Shown: piece after piece, positions 57,734 to 64,000 of the stretch
How positions within the stretch are numbered: position 1 is the first letter of the stretch
How the letters are laid out: each line of letters starts with the position of its first letter
DNA from: Pseudoxanthomonas sp. F37
GTDB taxonomy: Bacteria; Pseudomonadota; Gammaproteobacteria; Xanthomonadales; Xanthomonadaceae
Length of the DNA stretch: 64,000 nucleotides
NCBI RefSeq assembly: GCF_022965755.1
Contig: NZ_CP095187.1
Location: forward strand, 806,001 to 870,000
Reading direction: 5' to 3'
Program-made: the position numbers and the translations under genes
Notes under the pieces: model-generated
The model's database searches: none
What the model was told of the DNA's origin: nothing
What the model saw: only the letters and a program-made list of their open reading frames with translations

Positions 57734-59282
57734 CGCGATGGTGGCCCTGCTCGAGGCGACGCTGGCCAGCACGCTGGCGATCCTGTTGGTGATGACCCTG
57801 CGCGTACCGCTGCGCCGACATCTCGGTGCCGCCGCTGCGCACGCGGTGTGGCTCTGCGTGCCGCTGGTTTGCGTGGCCATCCTGTTGCCGGGACGCCAGG
57901 CTGAAACGCAGTGGGCGCTGCCGCTGGTCGCCGTGCTGCCGCCGGTGCCCCTCGCGGCCGCTGGCGAGGCGAAGCCGCTGGCTCCATGGTCCTCGTGGCT
58001 CTTCTGGTCCTGGTGCGCGGGCGCCATCTTCACCGCGGGCCGGCTGGTCCTGCAGCAGCGCCGCTTCGTCCGTGGACTGGGCCCACTGGCGCCGGCCGCG
58101 CCGGACGTGCTGCATGCGCGCACGTGCGAGGGGCTACCGGCCGCCTACGGCGTACTGCGGCCACGGATCGTGGTGCCGGCCGATTTCCACACCCGCTATA
58201 CGGACGCGGAGCGCGCCCTGGTGCTGTGCCACGAGCGCCTGCACATCCAACGCGGCGACCTGATCGGCAACCTGCTTGCCGCACTGCTGCGCAGCCTGTT
58301 CTGGTTCAACCCGCTGATGCACCTGGCCGCGCGCCTGCATCGCCTGGACCAGGAATTCGCCTGCGATGCGGCCGTCATCGCGCGTCATCCCGGTGAACGC
58401 CGCCGATACGGCGAGGCGATGCTGAAGGCGCACCTGGCCGGCACCCCGCTTCCCGCGGGCTGCCATTGGACGTACCGACACCCGCTCAAGGAGAGAATCG
58501 CCATGCTCAAGCACCCCTTGCACAGCCGCGCCCGCCGGTTCGCGGCGGCCGCACTGGTCATGTCGACGGTCGCCGGCACCGGTATGGCGGCATGGGCCGC
58601 CCAACCTGCAGCGCAGGCGCAGGCCGTGCACGACTTCCACTACCGCATCGGCGCTGCGCTCGAGGTCGATGGCGAGCGCCAGGACTTCGCGCTGCGCGAC
58701 TGGCCGGGACGGAAGGTGGGCTTTGCAACGACCACCCGGGCCGGGCGCGTCTGGCGCATCGAGCTGACCGTCGATCCGGCGCAGCCCGGACAGGTGAAAC
58801 TGGTCGGCGATATCAGCGTGGACGGCAGGCCGCTGTCGGCGCCGGTGCTGATCGGCGCGCTCGACCAGCCGATGCGCATCGAAGCGACCGCGCCGGAGGG
58901 TGGCTCGACCTTCGCGCTGTCGATGGTCGTCAGCCGGCACGATGGCGCACCGGGCCCGGATGCCGCCAGCCTGCCGAAGCAGCCCGCGCCGGCCTACCCG
59001 CAGGAGGCGAAGGCGCTCGGCCAGAGCGGCCACGTCGTGCTGAAGCTCAGGGTGGGGCCCGATGGCCGCGTCCGCGAAGCCGTCGTGGAGGAATCGGTGC
59101 CTGCCGGCCTGTTCGACGCCGCGTCGCTGGCGGCGGCGCAGCGATGGACCTTCGACCCACCGATGGAGAATGGCGTGCCGGTGGAAGGATGGGTGCGCGT
59201 GCCGATCCGATACGACATCGATGGCGGCCACGCCGAAGACGGTGGCGACGTTCCCGCCGCGGCCGGGCAGCCTGCGGGGTGA
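57723..59282 (+). CDS. M56 metallopeptidase with C-terminal TonB domain (BlaR1-like)
   Basis: A 519-residue membrane protease of the BlaR1/MecR1 M56 class. Membrane helices come near residues 5-28, 36-56 and 90-110. The zinc site is HERLH at 170-174 with Glu in QEFACDA at about 211. After another membrane helix (about 265-290), the periplasmic part lacks a penicillin-binding sensor: no SxxK-KTG domain is seen. Instead it ends in a TonB-like C-terminal domain (PAYPQEAKALGQSGHVVLKL, RVGPDGRVREAVVEESVPAG, AQRWTFDPPMENG). So the signal is probably not a beta-lactam. Overlaps BlaI. Confidence 0.9.
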   Translation: MVSDAMVALLEATLASTLAILLVMTLRVPLRRHLGAAAAHAVWLCVPLVCVAILLPGRQAETQWALPLVAVLPPVPLAAAGEAKPLAPWSSWLFWSWCAGAIFTAGRLVLQQRRFVRGLGPLAPAAPDVLHARTCEGLPAAYGVLRPRIVVPADFHTRYTDAERALVLCHERLHIQRGDLIGNLLAALLRSLFWFNPLMHLAARLHRLDQEFACDAAVIARHPGERRRYGEAMLKAHLAGTPLPAGCHWTYRHPLKERIAMLKHPLHSRARRFAAAALVMSTVAGTGMAAWAAQPAAQAQAVHDFHYRIGAALEVDGERQDFALRDWPGRKVGFATTTRAGRVWRIELTVDPAQPGQVKLVGDISVDGRPLSAPVLIGALDQPMRIEATAPEGGSTFALSMVVSRHDGAPGPDAASLPKQPAPAYPQEAKALGQSGHVVLKLRVGPDGRVREAVVEESVPAGLFDAASLAAAQRWTFDPPMENGVPVEGWVRVPIRYDIDGGHAEDGGDVPAAAGQPAG

Positions 59283-59287
59283 GGCGT

Positions 59288-59839
59288 ATGCGAGGTCCGG
59301 GATATCGCGGCGTCCCCATGCGGATCGTCGCCTGCGCCATGGTGGCGTGCACGGCCGCCGGCTGCGCGCATCGCGTCGAACAGGTCGATCAGCGCCTGCT
59401 GTTGCCCCAATCGGCCGGGCACTACCAGATGGCGCCGCACCAGGCCTTCGTCTACCCGGTGCCGATCCAGATGGCCGGCCCTGCATTCCCTGCCGCGGGC
59501 ATGCCACGCGAACTGCCGCCCCTCACCCTGTGCGTATCCTTCGTGGTGGATGCCGAAGGCAAGGCGACGCGGGTCGCCCCCCTTCGGCAGGCGGGCTGCG
59601 CTGATGGCGCATCGCAGCCTTCGCTGCGCGATGCCGCGCTTTCCGCGGTGGCGGGATGGACGTTCGAGCCGGCCATGTTCTGCGACTATCCGGACGCGGC
59701 GAGCCGCGACCGCGACTGGAACGGCGACGGCTGCGCCGGCGAGCGCGTGCAGGCGCGCGTGGTGCCGGTGTCCCTGGCCTATGCGTTCACCTTCGAGATC
59801 CGCGAAGGCAGGCAGCGCGTGGCCACGCGCAAGCGCTGA
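59288..59839 (+). CDS. Lipoprotein with TonB-C-like domain
   Basis: A 183-residue lipoprotein: MRIVACAMVACTAAGCAH supplies the signal and lipobox AAGC. The mature part contains CVSFVVDAEGKATRVAPLRQ and LRDAALSAVAGWTFEPAMF, which mirrors the TonB C-terminal pattern (a DxxG turn, then AALxAxxxWxF) of its M56 neighbour. It starts five bases after that gene and probably works with it. The first ATG (59288) follows GGGGTGAGG; a second ATG at 59318 sits directly before the signal peptide. It ends convergently on the flavin reductase gene. Confidence 0.75.
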   Translation: MRGPGYRGVPMRIVACAMVACTAAGCAHRVEQVDQRLLLPQSAGHYQMAPHQAFVYPVPIQMAGPAFPAAGMPRELPPLTLCVSFVVDAEGKATRVAPLRQAGCADGASQPSLRDAALSAVAGWTFEPAMFCDYPDAASRDRDWNGDGCAGERVQARVVPVSLAYAFTFEIREGRQRVATRKR

Positions 59840-60413
59840 CGCTCACTGCTCCAGCATGTCCGGCCGGAACAGCCGGCGCCGGGGAGACCTCGCGGCCGGC
59901 GATCATGAAGCGGCCGTCGCCTCGGTAGTGCACCGTGCGCGGGATGCGCGGCGAGGGGGCGACATGCGCCGCCACCACGCGCCACACGAACAGGGGGTAG
60001 TCGGCGGTGATGCGCGTTTCGTGCAGGCGGCACTCGAACTGCGCGTGGCATTCGGCGATCCGCGGTGCCCCGACTTCGCGCGAGGACAGCGGCGTCAGGC
60101 CGAAGCGCTCGAACTTGTCCTGCTCGGTGCTGCTGCAGTTGCTGATGCGCACCACCGTGTCCAGCAGGTCCTCGGTCGGCAGGTTGATCACGCACTCCCG
60201 GCTGGCCCGGGCCAGGGCATGGCTGCGGTTGGCATCCCAGATGTACGTGCCCACCAGGTCGTAGCCCAGCATCATGTGCCAGCCCAGCGTCATGATCGCG
60301 CGCTCGCCGCGGTGGGCGGTGCTCAGCAGGACCACCGGGCCCGGCTCCAGGTAGCGGCGGGTCTGGTCGACGGGCAGGGACTTCCAGCGCTTGGCCTGTT
60401 TCATGCGGGACAC
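59787..60413 (-). CDS. Flavin reductase family protein, probable frameshift near the 3' end
   Basis: A flavin-binding reductase-like protein with a PNPOx-like split barrel (MLGYDLVGTYIWDANRSHAL, ECVINLPTEDLLDTVVRISN, HYRGDGRFMIAGREVS). As read, the frame runs 208 residues and overlaps the opposite lipoprotein gene by 53 bases. Its last about 30 residues are unlike the family. Removing one C from the CCCC run (complement of 59881-59884) gives the ending RRRLFRPDMLEQ at 59843, without the overlap. The corrected product would be 189 residues. Either a real frameshift or a sequencing error. Substrate partner unknown. Confidence 0.82.
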   Translation of the reverse strand: MSRMKQAKRWKSLPVDQTRRYLEPGPVVLLSTAHRGERAIMTLGWHMMLGYDLVGTYIWDANRSHALARASRECVINLPTEDLLDTVVRISNCSSTEQDKFERFGLTPLSSREVGAPRIAECHAQFECRLHETRITADYPLFVWRVVAAHVAPSPRIPRTVHYRGDGRFMIAGREVSPAPAVPAGHAGAVSVSACAWPRAACLRGSRR

Positions 60414-60444
60414 TCCGGTGGCGTGGCCGCAGGATACGGCGGCC

Positions 60445-61062
60445 TCAGTCGAGGACGTGTGTGGAATCGGCCACGCGACGCACTTCGTCCGGGTGATGGC
60501 TGACGTAGACGATGGGCAGGCGGATCTCGTCGCGCACGCGCTGCAGGTAGGGGATCAGTTCCTCCCTGCGGGCCTGGTCCAGCGACGACAGGGGCTCGTC
60601 GAACAGCAGCAACGACGGTTGCGAGAGCAGGGCGCGGCCGATCGCCACGCGCTGCGCTTCGCCGCCGGACAGGTTGCGCGTGCGCCGGCCGAGCAGGGGC
60701 GCGATGCCGAGCAGGTCCACGACCGCATCGAATCCGAACCTCGGCGCGCCGCGCCCGCCATGGCGCCCGTAGAGCAGGTTGCGGCGCACGTCCAGGTGCG
60801 GGAACAGCCGCGCATCCTGGAACACGTAGCCGACGCGGCGCTGGTGCACCGGCACGTCGATGCGGCGCGCGCTGTCGAACAGGCAGCGGCCGTCCACGGC
60901 GATGCGGCCGGCGACCGGCGCCACCAGTCCGGCGATGGCGTTGAGGACCGAGGTCTTGCCGGCGCCCGAGGGGCCGACCAGCGCGATCACGCGCGCGCCG
61001 TCCTCGATGCGCACGTGGCGATGGAAGGTGCCGCGCCGAAGTTCGATGTCCAGGTCGAGCAT
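60445..61062 (-). CDS. modC: Molybdate ABC transporter ATPase ModC, short form
   Basis: The ATP-binding subunit of the molybdate importer. The 205-residue protein has Walker A GPSGAGKTSVLNAI, signature NLSGGEAQRVAIGRALL, Walker B LLLFDEPLSSLD and His-switch YVSHHPDEV. It stops after the nucleotide-binding domain, so the molybdate-binding C-terminal Mop domain of the usual 350-residue ModC is missing. The start ATG shares its first base with the modB stop (TGATG). Last gene of the modABC unit. Confidence 0.92.
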   Translation of the reverse strand: MLDLDIELRRGTFHRHVRIEDGARVIALVGPSGAGKTSVLNAIAGLVAPVAGRIAVDGRCLFDSARRIDVPVHQRRVGYVFQDARLFPHLDVRRNLLYGRHGGRGAPRFGFDAVVDLLGIAPLLGRRTRNLSGGEAQRVAIGRALLSQPSLLLFDEPLSSLDQARREELIPYLQRVRDEIRLPIVYVSHHPDEVRRVADSTHVLD

Positions 61063-61763
61063 CAGCCGTCCTCGCCGTGGCGCGTGGGATGGCGTCGCAC
61101 CAGCCATTCGGAGAGCAGCAGGGCCGCCAGCGAGATCGCCACGGCGACGGCGGCGAGGCGCCAGATGCCGGCCTCGCCGCCGGGCACCTGCATCAGTCCG
61201 TAGATCGCCGACGACAGGGTCTGGGTTTGGCCGGGGATGTTGGAGACGAAGGTGATGGTGGCGCCGAACTCGCCCAGCGCCTTGGCGAAGGCCAGCACGC
61301 TGCCGGCGACCAGGCCGGGCCAGGCCAGCGGAAGCGTGACGGTGAAGAAAACCCGCCACGGACCGGCCCCCAGCGTGGACGCGGCCTGTTCCAGCCGGCG
61401 GTCCGTGGCTTCCAGCGACAGGCGGATCGCACGCACCATCAGCGGGAATCCCATCACCGCGCAGGCCAGCGCCGCGCCGGTCCAGCGGAACGCGAACACC
61501 AGGCCCAGGTGTTCCTTCAGGAAGGCGCCCACGGCGCCCTGCGTGCCCAGCGTGACCAGCAATGCATAGCCCATCACCACCGGCGGCAGCACCAGCGGCA
61601 GATGAACCAGCGCATCCAGCAACGCCTTGCCCGGGAAGCGCGTCCGTGCCAGCAGCCAGCCCACCAGCACGCCCAGCGGCAGGCTGGCCAGCGCCGCCAC
61701 CGCAGCGACCTTCAGGCTGAGGCGGATCGCGGTGAGCTCGTCGGGCGTGAACGCATCGAACAT
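61062..61763 (-). CDS. modB: Molybdate ABC transporter permease ModB
   Basis: A 233-residue inner-membrane permease. Five membrane segments (SLKVAAVAALASLPLGVLVG at the start and LAAVAVAISLAALLLSEWLV at the end) surround the EAA loop, visible as EQAASTLGAGPWRVFFTVTL, which docks on ModC. The chosen start at 61763 (MFDAFTPDELTAIRLSL) matches the family; the longer frame upstream runs into modA. Length equals E. coli ModB (229). Four bases separate its start from the modA stop. Confidence 0.94.
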   Translation of the reverse strand: MFDAFTPDELTAIRLSLKVAAVAALASLPLGVLVGWLLARTRFPGKALLDALVHLPLVLPPVVMGYALLVTLGTQGAVGAFLKEHLGLVFAFRWTGAALACAVMGFPLMVRAIRLSLEATDRRLEQAASTLGAGPWRVFFTVTLPLAWPGLVAGSVLAFAKALGEFGATITFVSNIPGQTQTLSSAIYGLMQVPGGEAGIWRLAAVAVAISLAALLLSEWLVRRHPTRHGEDG

Positions 61764-61767
61764 CGGC

Positions 61768-62556
61768 TCAGTCCCGCACCGCGAATCCGTGCCGATGGAA
61801 GATGGCATCCGCGGCAGGCGAGGCCAGCCACCGCACGAACGTAGAAGCCTGGGCCGACCGGGGCCCGCGCAGCGCGGCCACGGGATAGACGATGGCCGGA
61901 TGGCTGTCCTCGGGGAACGTCGCCACCACGCACACCGCGGGCTCGGCCTTCGCATCGGACGCATACACCACGCCCAACGGCGTTTCGCCACGCGCCACCA
62001 GCATCAGCGCCGCACGCACGCTCTCCGATTCCGCCAGCCGCGCCTTCACGCCGTCCCACAACGACAGCGATTCCAGCGACGCGCGGGCGTACTTGCCCGC
62101 AGGGACGGTCCGGGTCTGGCCCAGGGCCAGGCGGCCCTCCCCGAGGGCGGCCAGCAGCGTCGCGGGCCGCTTCAGGTCCACACGCACCCCGCTTGCCTTG
62201 GGCGCGACCAGCACCAGCCGGTTGCCCAGCAGGTTGCGCCGCGTGGCGGGCACCACCCGGCCCTGCTGCTGCAGGTAGTCCATCCATTCCAGATCGGCGG
62301 AGAAGAATGCGTCGGCGGGCGCCCCCTGTTCGATCTGCCGCGCCAGCGCCGAACTGGCGGCATACGACACGCGCACCGGTGTGCCGGTCTGTTTCCGGTA
62401 AGCCGCGGCGGCCTCGTCCAGCGCTTCCTTCAGGCTGGCGGCGGCGAAGACGATGAGGCCGCGGTCCTCCTGCGCATGGGTGGCCACGGGCGCCAGCACC
62501 AGCGAAAGCAGGACCAGCATGGCAAGGAAGGAGCGCAGCGGTGCGTACAGGTTCAT
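61768..62556 (-). CDS. modA: Molybdate-binding periplasmic protein ModA
   Basis: A 262-residue substrate-binding protein with an Sec signal peptide ([20 protein letters not shown], cleaved after AHA). The oxyanion-binding pattern is clear: [33 protein letters not shown] and [13 protein letters not shown]. Together with ModB and ModC it imports molybdate for molybdenum cofactor synthesis. No ModE gene is present. The gene starts the modABC unit; S1/P1 nuclease lies 71 bases upstream on the same strand. Confidence 0.95.
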   Translation of the reverse strand: MNLYAPLRSFLAMLVLLSLVLAPVATHAQEDRGLIVFAAASLKEALDEAAAAYRKQTGTPVRVSYAASSALARQIEQGAPADAFFSADLEWMDYLQQQGRVVPATRRNLLGNRLVLVAPKASGVRVDLKRPATLLAALGEGRLALGQTRTVPAGKYARASLESLSLWDGVKARLAESESVRAALMLVARGETPLGVVYASDAKAEPAVCVVATFPEDSHPAIVYPVAALRGPRSAQASTFVRWLASPAADAIFHRHGFAVRD

Positions 62557-62627
62557 GCGAACGACACCTTGGGGGGAAGGCTAGCCGACGAAGAGGTGGC
62601 GGTTCCCATGCGGCATCGGCCGCCCGG

Positions 62628-63443
62628 TCACCGCCGTCCGAGGGCCTGGTTGAGCACGGCGGCCAGGGCGGTGCCGCCGGCACGCAACTGGCGCTCCACG
62701 ATGGGCAGATGCTGGTCCACGTAGCGCTGGTCCAGCCTGGCGCGGCCCGGATACACGCCCGGCCCCGTCGCCACACGGCACGAGTGTTCGGCCCATTCGG
62801 CCGCCGGTGGCGGCAGCGCGCTGGCGCCCAGCGCCGGGCGGGGCAGCGTACGCAGGCGTTGCAGATGGTCGGCTTCGCTGCGGCCGGTGGACAGCAGCAT
62901 GCGGCTGTCCCACAGCGTGTGCAGGTTGGTGCCGCGGCCGTCGAAGTTGACCTGCACGTCGTTGCCGCCCTTGTCGTGGGCGTAGCCGGCATGCAGGGGC
63001 TGGTGCACGTCCCCCACGAAGTGCACGACGAACTTCAGCGCCTGCAGCCGCTCGGCATGCGTACGCGTCCGATCCGCCAGGATCGCCGCCTGCGCGTGGA
63101 TCGCCTCGACGACGCAGTTGCCGCCCGGGCAGTCGCGGACCTGCTCGTAGGCGCAGTCGTGTTCGCCGAGATTGACGAAGTGCCAGCGCGCGGACGTCCT
63201 GCCGAGCACGGGATCGTTCTTGCGGAGGTCGTCGGCCCAGCTGGCGATGCCGGCCAGGGTCGGATCCGGCTCGCCCTGCAACAGCACCTCGGCCTGGCGG
63301 CGCGCCTGCGGCGTCAGGTCGTCCCATGCCAGCAGCGCCACCAGGCGATGGCCCAGCGGGCCCCATGCGTGCGCCGGGAGCGGCAGCAGTGCGAGCGCGA
63401 CGGCGAGGACGAATGCGGGAATGAAAAGAAGGGGACGGACCAT
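62628..63443 (-). CDS. S1/P1 nuclease, secreted
   Basis: A 271-residue nuclease of the S1/P1 zinc-dependent family. A signal peptide (MVRPLLFIPAFVLAVALALL) is cut at AHA, leaving Trp27 as mature N-terminus, as expected since its amino group and the following His bind zinc: WGPLGHRLVALLAW. Further zinc ligands are in WADDLRKND, HFVNLG, HFVGDVHQPLHAG and GGNDVQVNF. Such enzymes cut single-stranded nucleic acids and remove 3'-phosphates, outside the cell or in the periplasm. Whether it is linked to the mod genes is unknown. Confidence 0.93.
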   Translation of the reverse strand: MVRPLLFIPAFVLAVALALLPLPAHAWGPLGHRLVALLAWDDLTPQARRQAEVLLQGEPDPTLAGIASWADDLRKNDPVLGRTSARWHFVNLGEHDCAYEQVRDCPGGNCVVEAIHAQAAILADRTRTHAERLQALKFVVHFVGDVHQPLHAGYAHDKGGNDVQVNFDGRGTNLHTLWDSRMLLSTGRSEADHLQRLRTLPRPALGASALPPPAAEWAEHSCRVATGPGVYPGRARLDQRYVDQHLPIVERQLRAGGTALAAVLNQALGRR

Positions 63444-63502
63444 GCCGGTACTTTAACCGACACGGGCCGTCCCCATTGCGCGTTGCGGACCTTATGCGGT
63501 GC

Positions 63503-64000
63503 TCAGAACTTCACGACATAAGCCACGCCGTACACCAGCGGGTCGATGTTGGCGGTGCCCAGCTTGGCGCCGTCCACCTCGACGTCGGTGTCGATGTCGA
63601 TCCAGCGCGCGTCCACGCGCACCGCGCCGCGCTCGCTGACCTTGATGTCCATGCCGACGTGCGCGGCCAGGCCCCAGGAGTCGTCCAGCTTCAGGTCGGT
63701 GCCTGCCAGCGCGCCCTTCGTGTCTTCGCTGAAGAACGTGGTGTAGTTCAGGCCGGCGCCGAGGAACGGCGAGACCTTGCCCTGGCTGTTGAAGTGGTAC
63801 TGCAGCGAAACGGTCGGCGGCAGGTGCTTGGTGCTGCCCACCGTGCCGACGCCTTCGATGGCGATGTCGTGCTTGAACGGCAGCGCGGCCAGCACTTCCA
63901 GGCCCAGGTTGTCGCGCAGGAAGTATTCGAAGGTGACGGTCGGCTTGACGTCGCTGTCGATGTCCAGCGGCAGGGTGCCGCCGGCCAGCGTGCCGTTGTC
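63503..64000 (-). CDS. OmpW family outer-membrane protein, 5' end cut by window
   Basis: The right edge cuts the gene, so only the last 165 residues are visible, without start. They contain FEYFLRDNLGLEVLAALPFK, STKHLPPTVSLQYHF, KVSPFLGAGLNYTTFFSED and IDPLVYGVAYVVKF. The aromatic last residue and alternating beta-strand pattern fit an eight-stranded OmpW barrel, a channel for small hydrophobic molecules. Encoded immediately next to the S1/P1 nuclease on the same strand, with a 59-base gap. Confidence 0.93.
   Translation of the reverse strand, partial: DNGTLAGGTLPLDIDSDVKPTVTFEYFLRDNLGLEVLAALPFKHDIAIEGVGTVGSTKHLPPTVSLQYHFNSQGKVSPFLGAGLNYTTFFSEDTKGALAGTDLKLDDSWGLAAHVGMDIKVSERGAVRVDARWIDIDTDVEVDGAKLGTANIDPLVYGVAYVVKF

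Overview
The window is GC-rich (about 68-70 percent by eye), densely packed chromosomal DNA from a gammaproteobacterium, most likely Xanthomonadaceae (Pseudoxanthomonas/Stenotrophomonas/Lysobacter-like; the genus is inference). This rests on the divergent ponA/pilMNOPQ arrangement, cysteine-free L31 next to gltA, the zapB-like/zapA/6S RNA/fau block, abundant TonB-dependent and c-di-GMP functions, and intergenic GTAG-ended palindromes that resemble Stenotrophomonas SMAG repeats. I saw no rRNA, tRNA, prophage, transposase or CRISPR array. The DNA looks like ordinary core chromosome with small accessory patches.

Layout. 1-5.2 kb: SirB1-family protein (cut by the left edge), DUF192 lipoprotein, a small HTH regulator, rpiA, EVE-domain protein, fau, 6S RNA, zapA and a coiled-coil zapB-like gene. 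5.2-9.5 kb: a membrane PAS-PAS-GGDEF-EAL protein, divergent from ygfB-pepP. 9.5-12.8 kb: GFA, YciI, two small orphans, VOC, pepQ. 12.8-18.9 kb: PilZ and DUF1631 pair, hemW, rdgB, VOC, rph. 18.9-24 kb: yicC, gmk, rpoZ, spoT, ridA. 24-30.1 kb: AraC regulator divergent from a beta-helix lipoprotein, a diheme c-type cytochrome lipoprotein and a TonB-dependent receptor; this is the most interesting uncharacterised locus. 30.1-39.5 kb: recG, nucleoside hydrolase, L31B, gltA, isochorismatase-type hydrolase, Lrp/AsnC regulator, an orphan gene, PBP1A. 39.6-44.7 kb: pilMNOPQ. 44.8-51.7 kb: a MoxR/Bat (aerotolerance-type) operon. 51.8-57.3 kb: DAACS symporter, transketolase, acetyl-CoA hydrolase/transferase. 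57.3-59.8 kb: BlaI repressor with visible operators, M56 metallopeptidase with a C-terminal TonB domain, and a lipoprotein. 59.8-64 kb: flavin reductase with a probable frameshift, modABC, S1/P1 nuclease and an OmpW-family protein cut by the right edge.

How genes work together. PilM, N, O, P and Q form the type IV pilus alignment complex and secretin, co-expressed from one promoter. MoxR, DUF58, DUF4381, BatA, fused BatB-BatC and BatD form one tightly overlapping operon. BlaI and the M56 protein look like a repressor/sensor-protease pair of the BlaI-BlaR1 kind. ModA, B and C form a molybdate ABC importer. The AraC, beta-helix, cytochrome and receptor genes probably act as one regulated outer-membrane/periplasmic unit of unknown substrate.

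Repeats. Four GTAG-type hairpins (two arm subtypes, one hybrid) and two larger inverted repeats sharing a 13-base core lie between genes. The largest intergenic stretch (4107-4555) holds 6S RNA; every other gap is under 300 bases. Several starts were moved downstream of the longest open frame on ribosome-binding-site, promoter or family-length grounds; these choices are stated in each entry.
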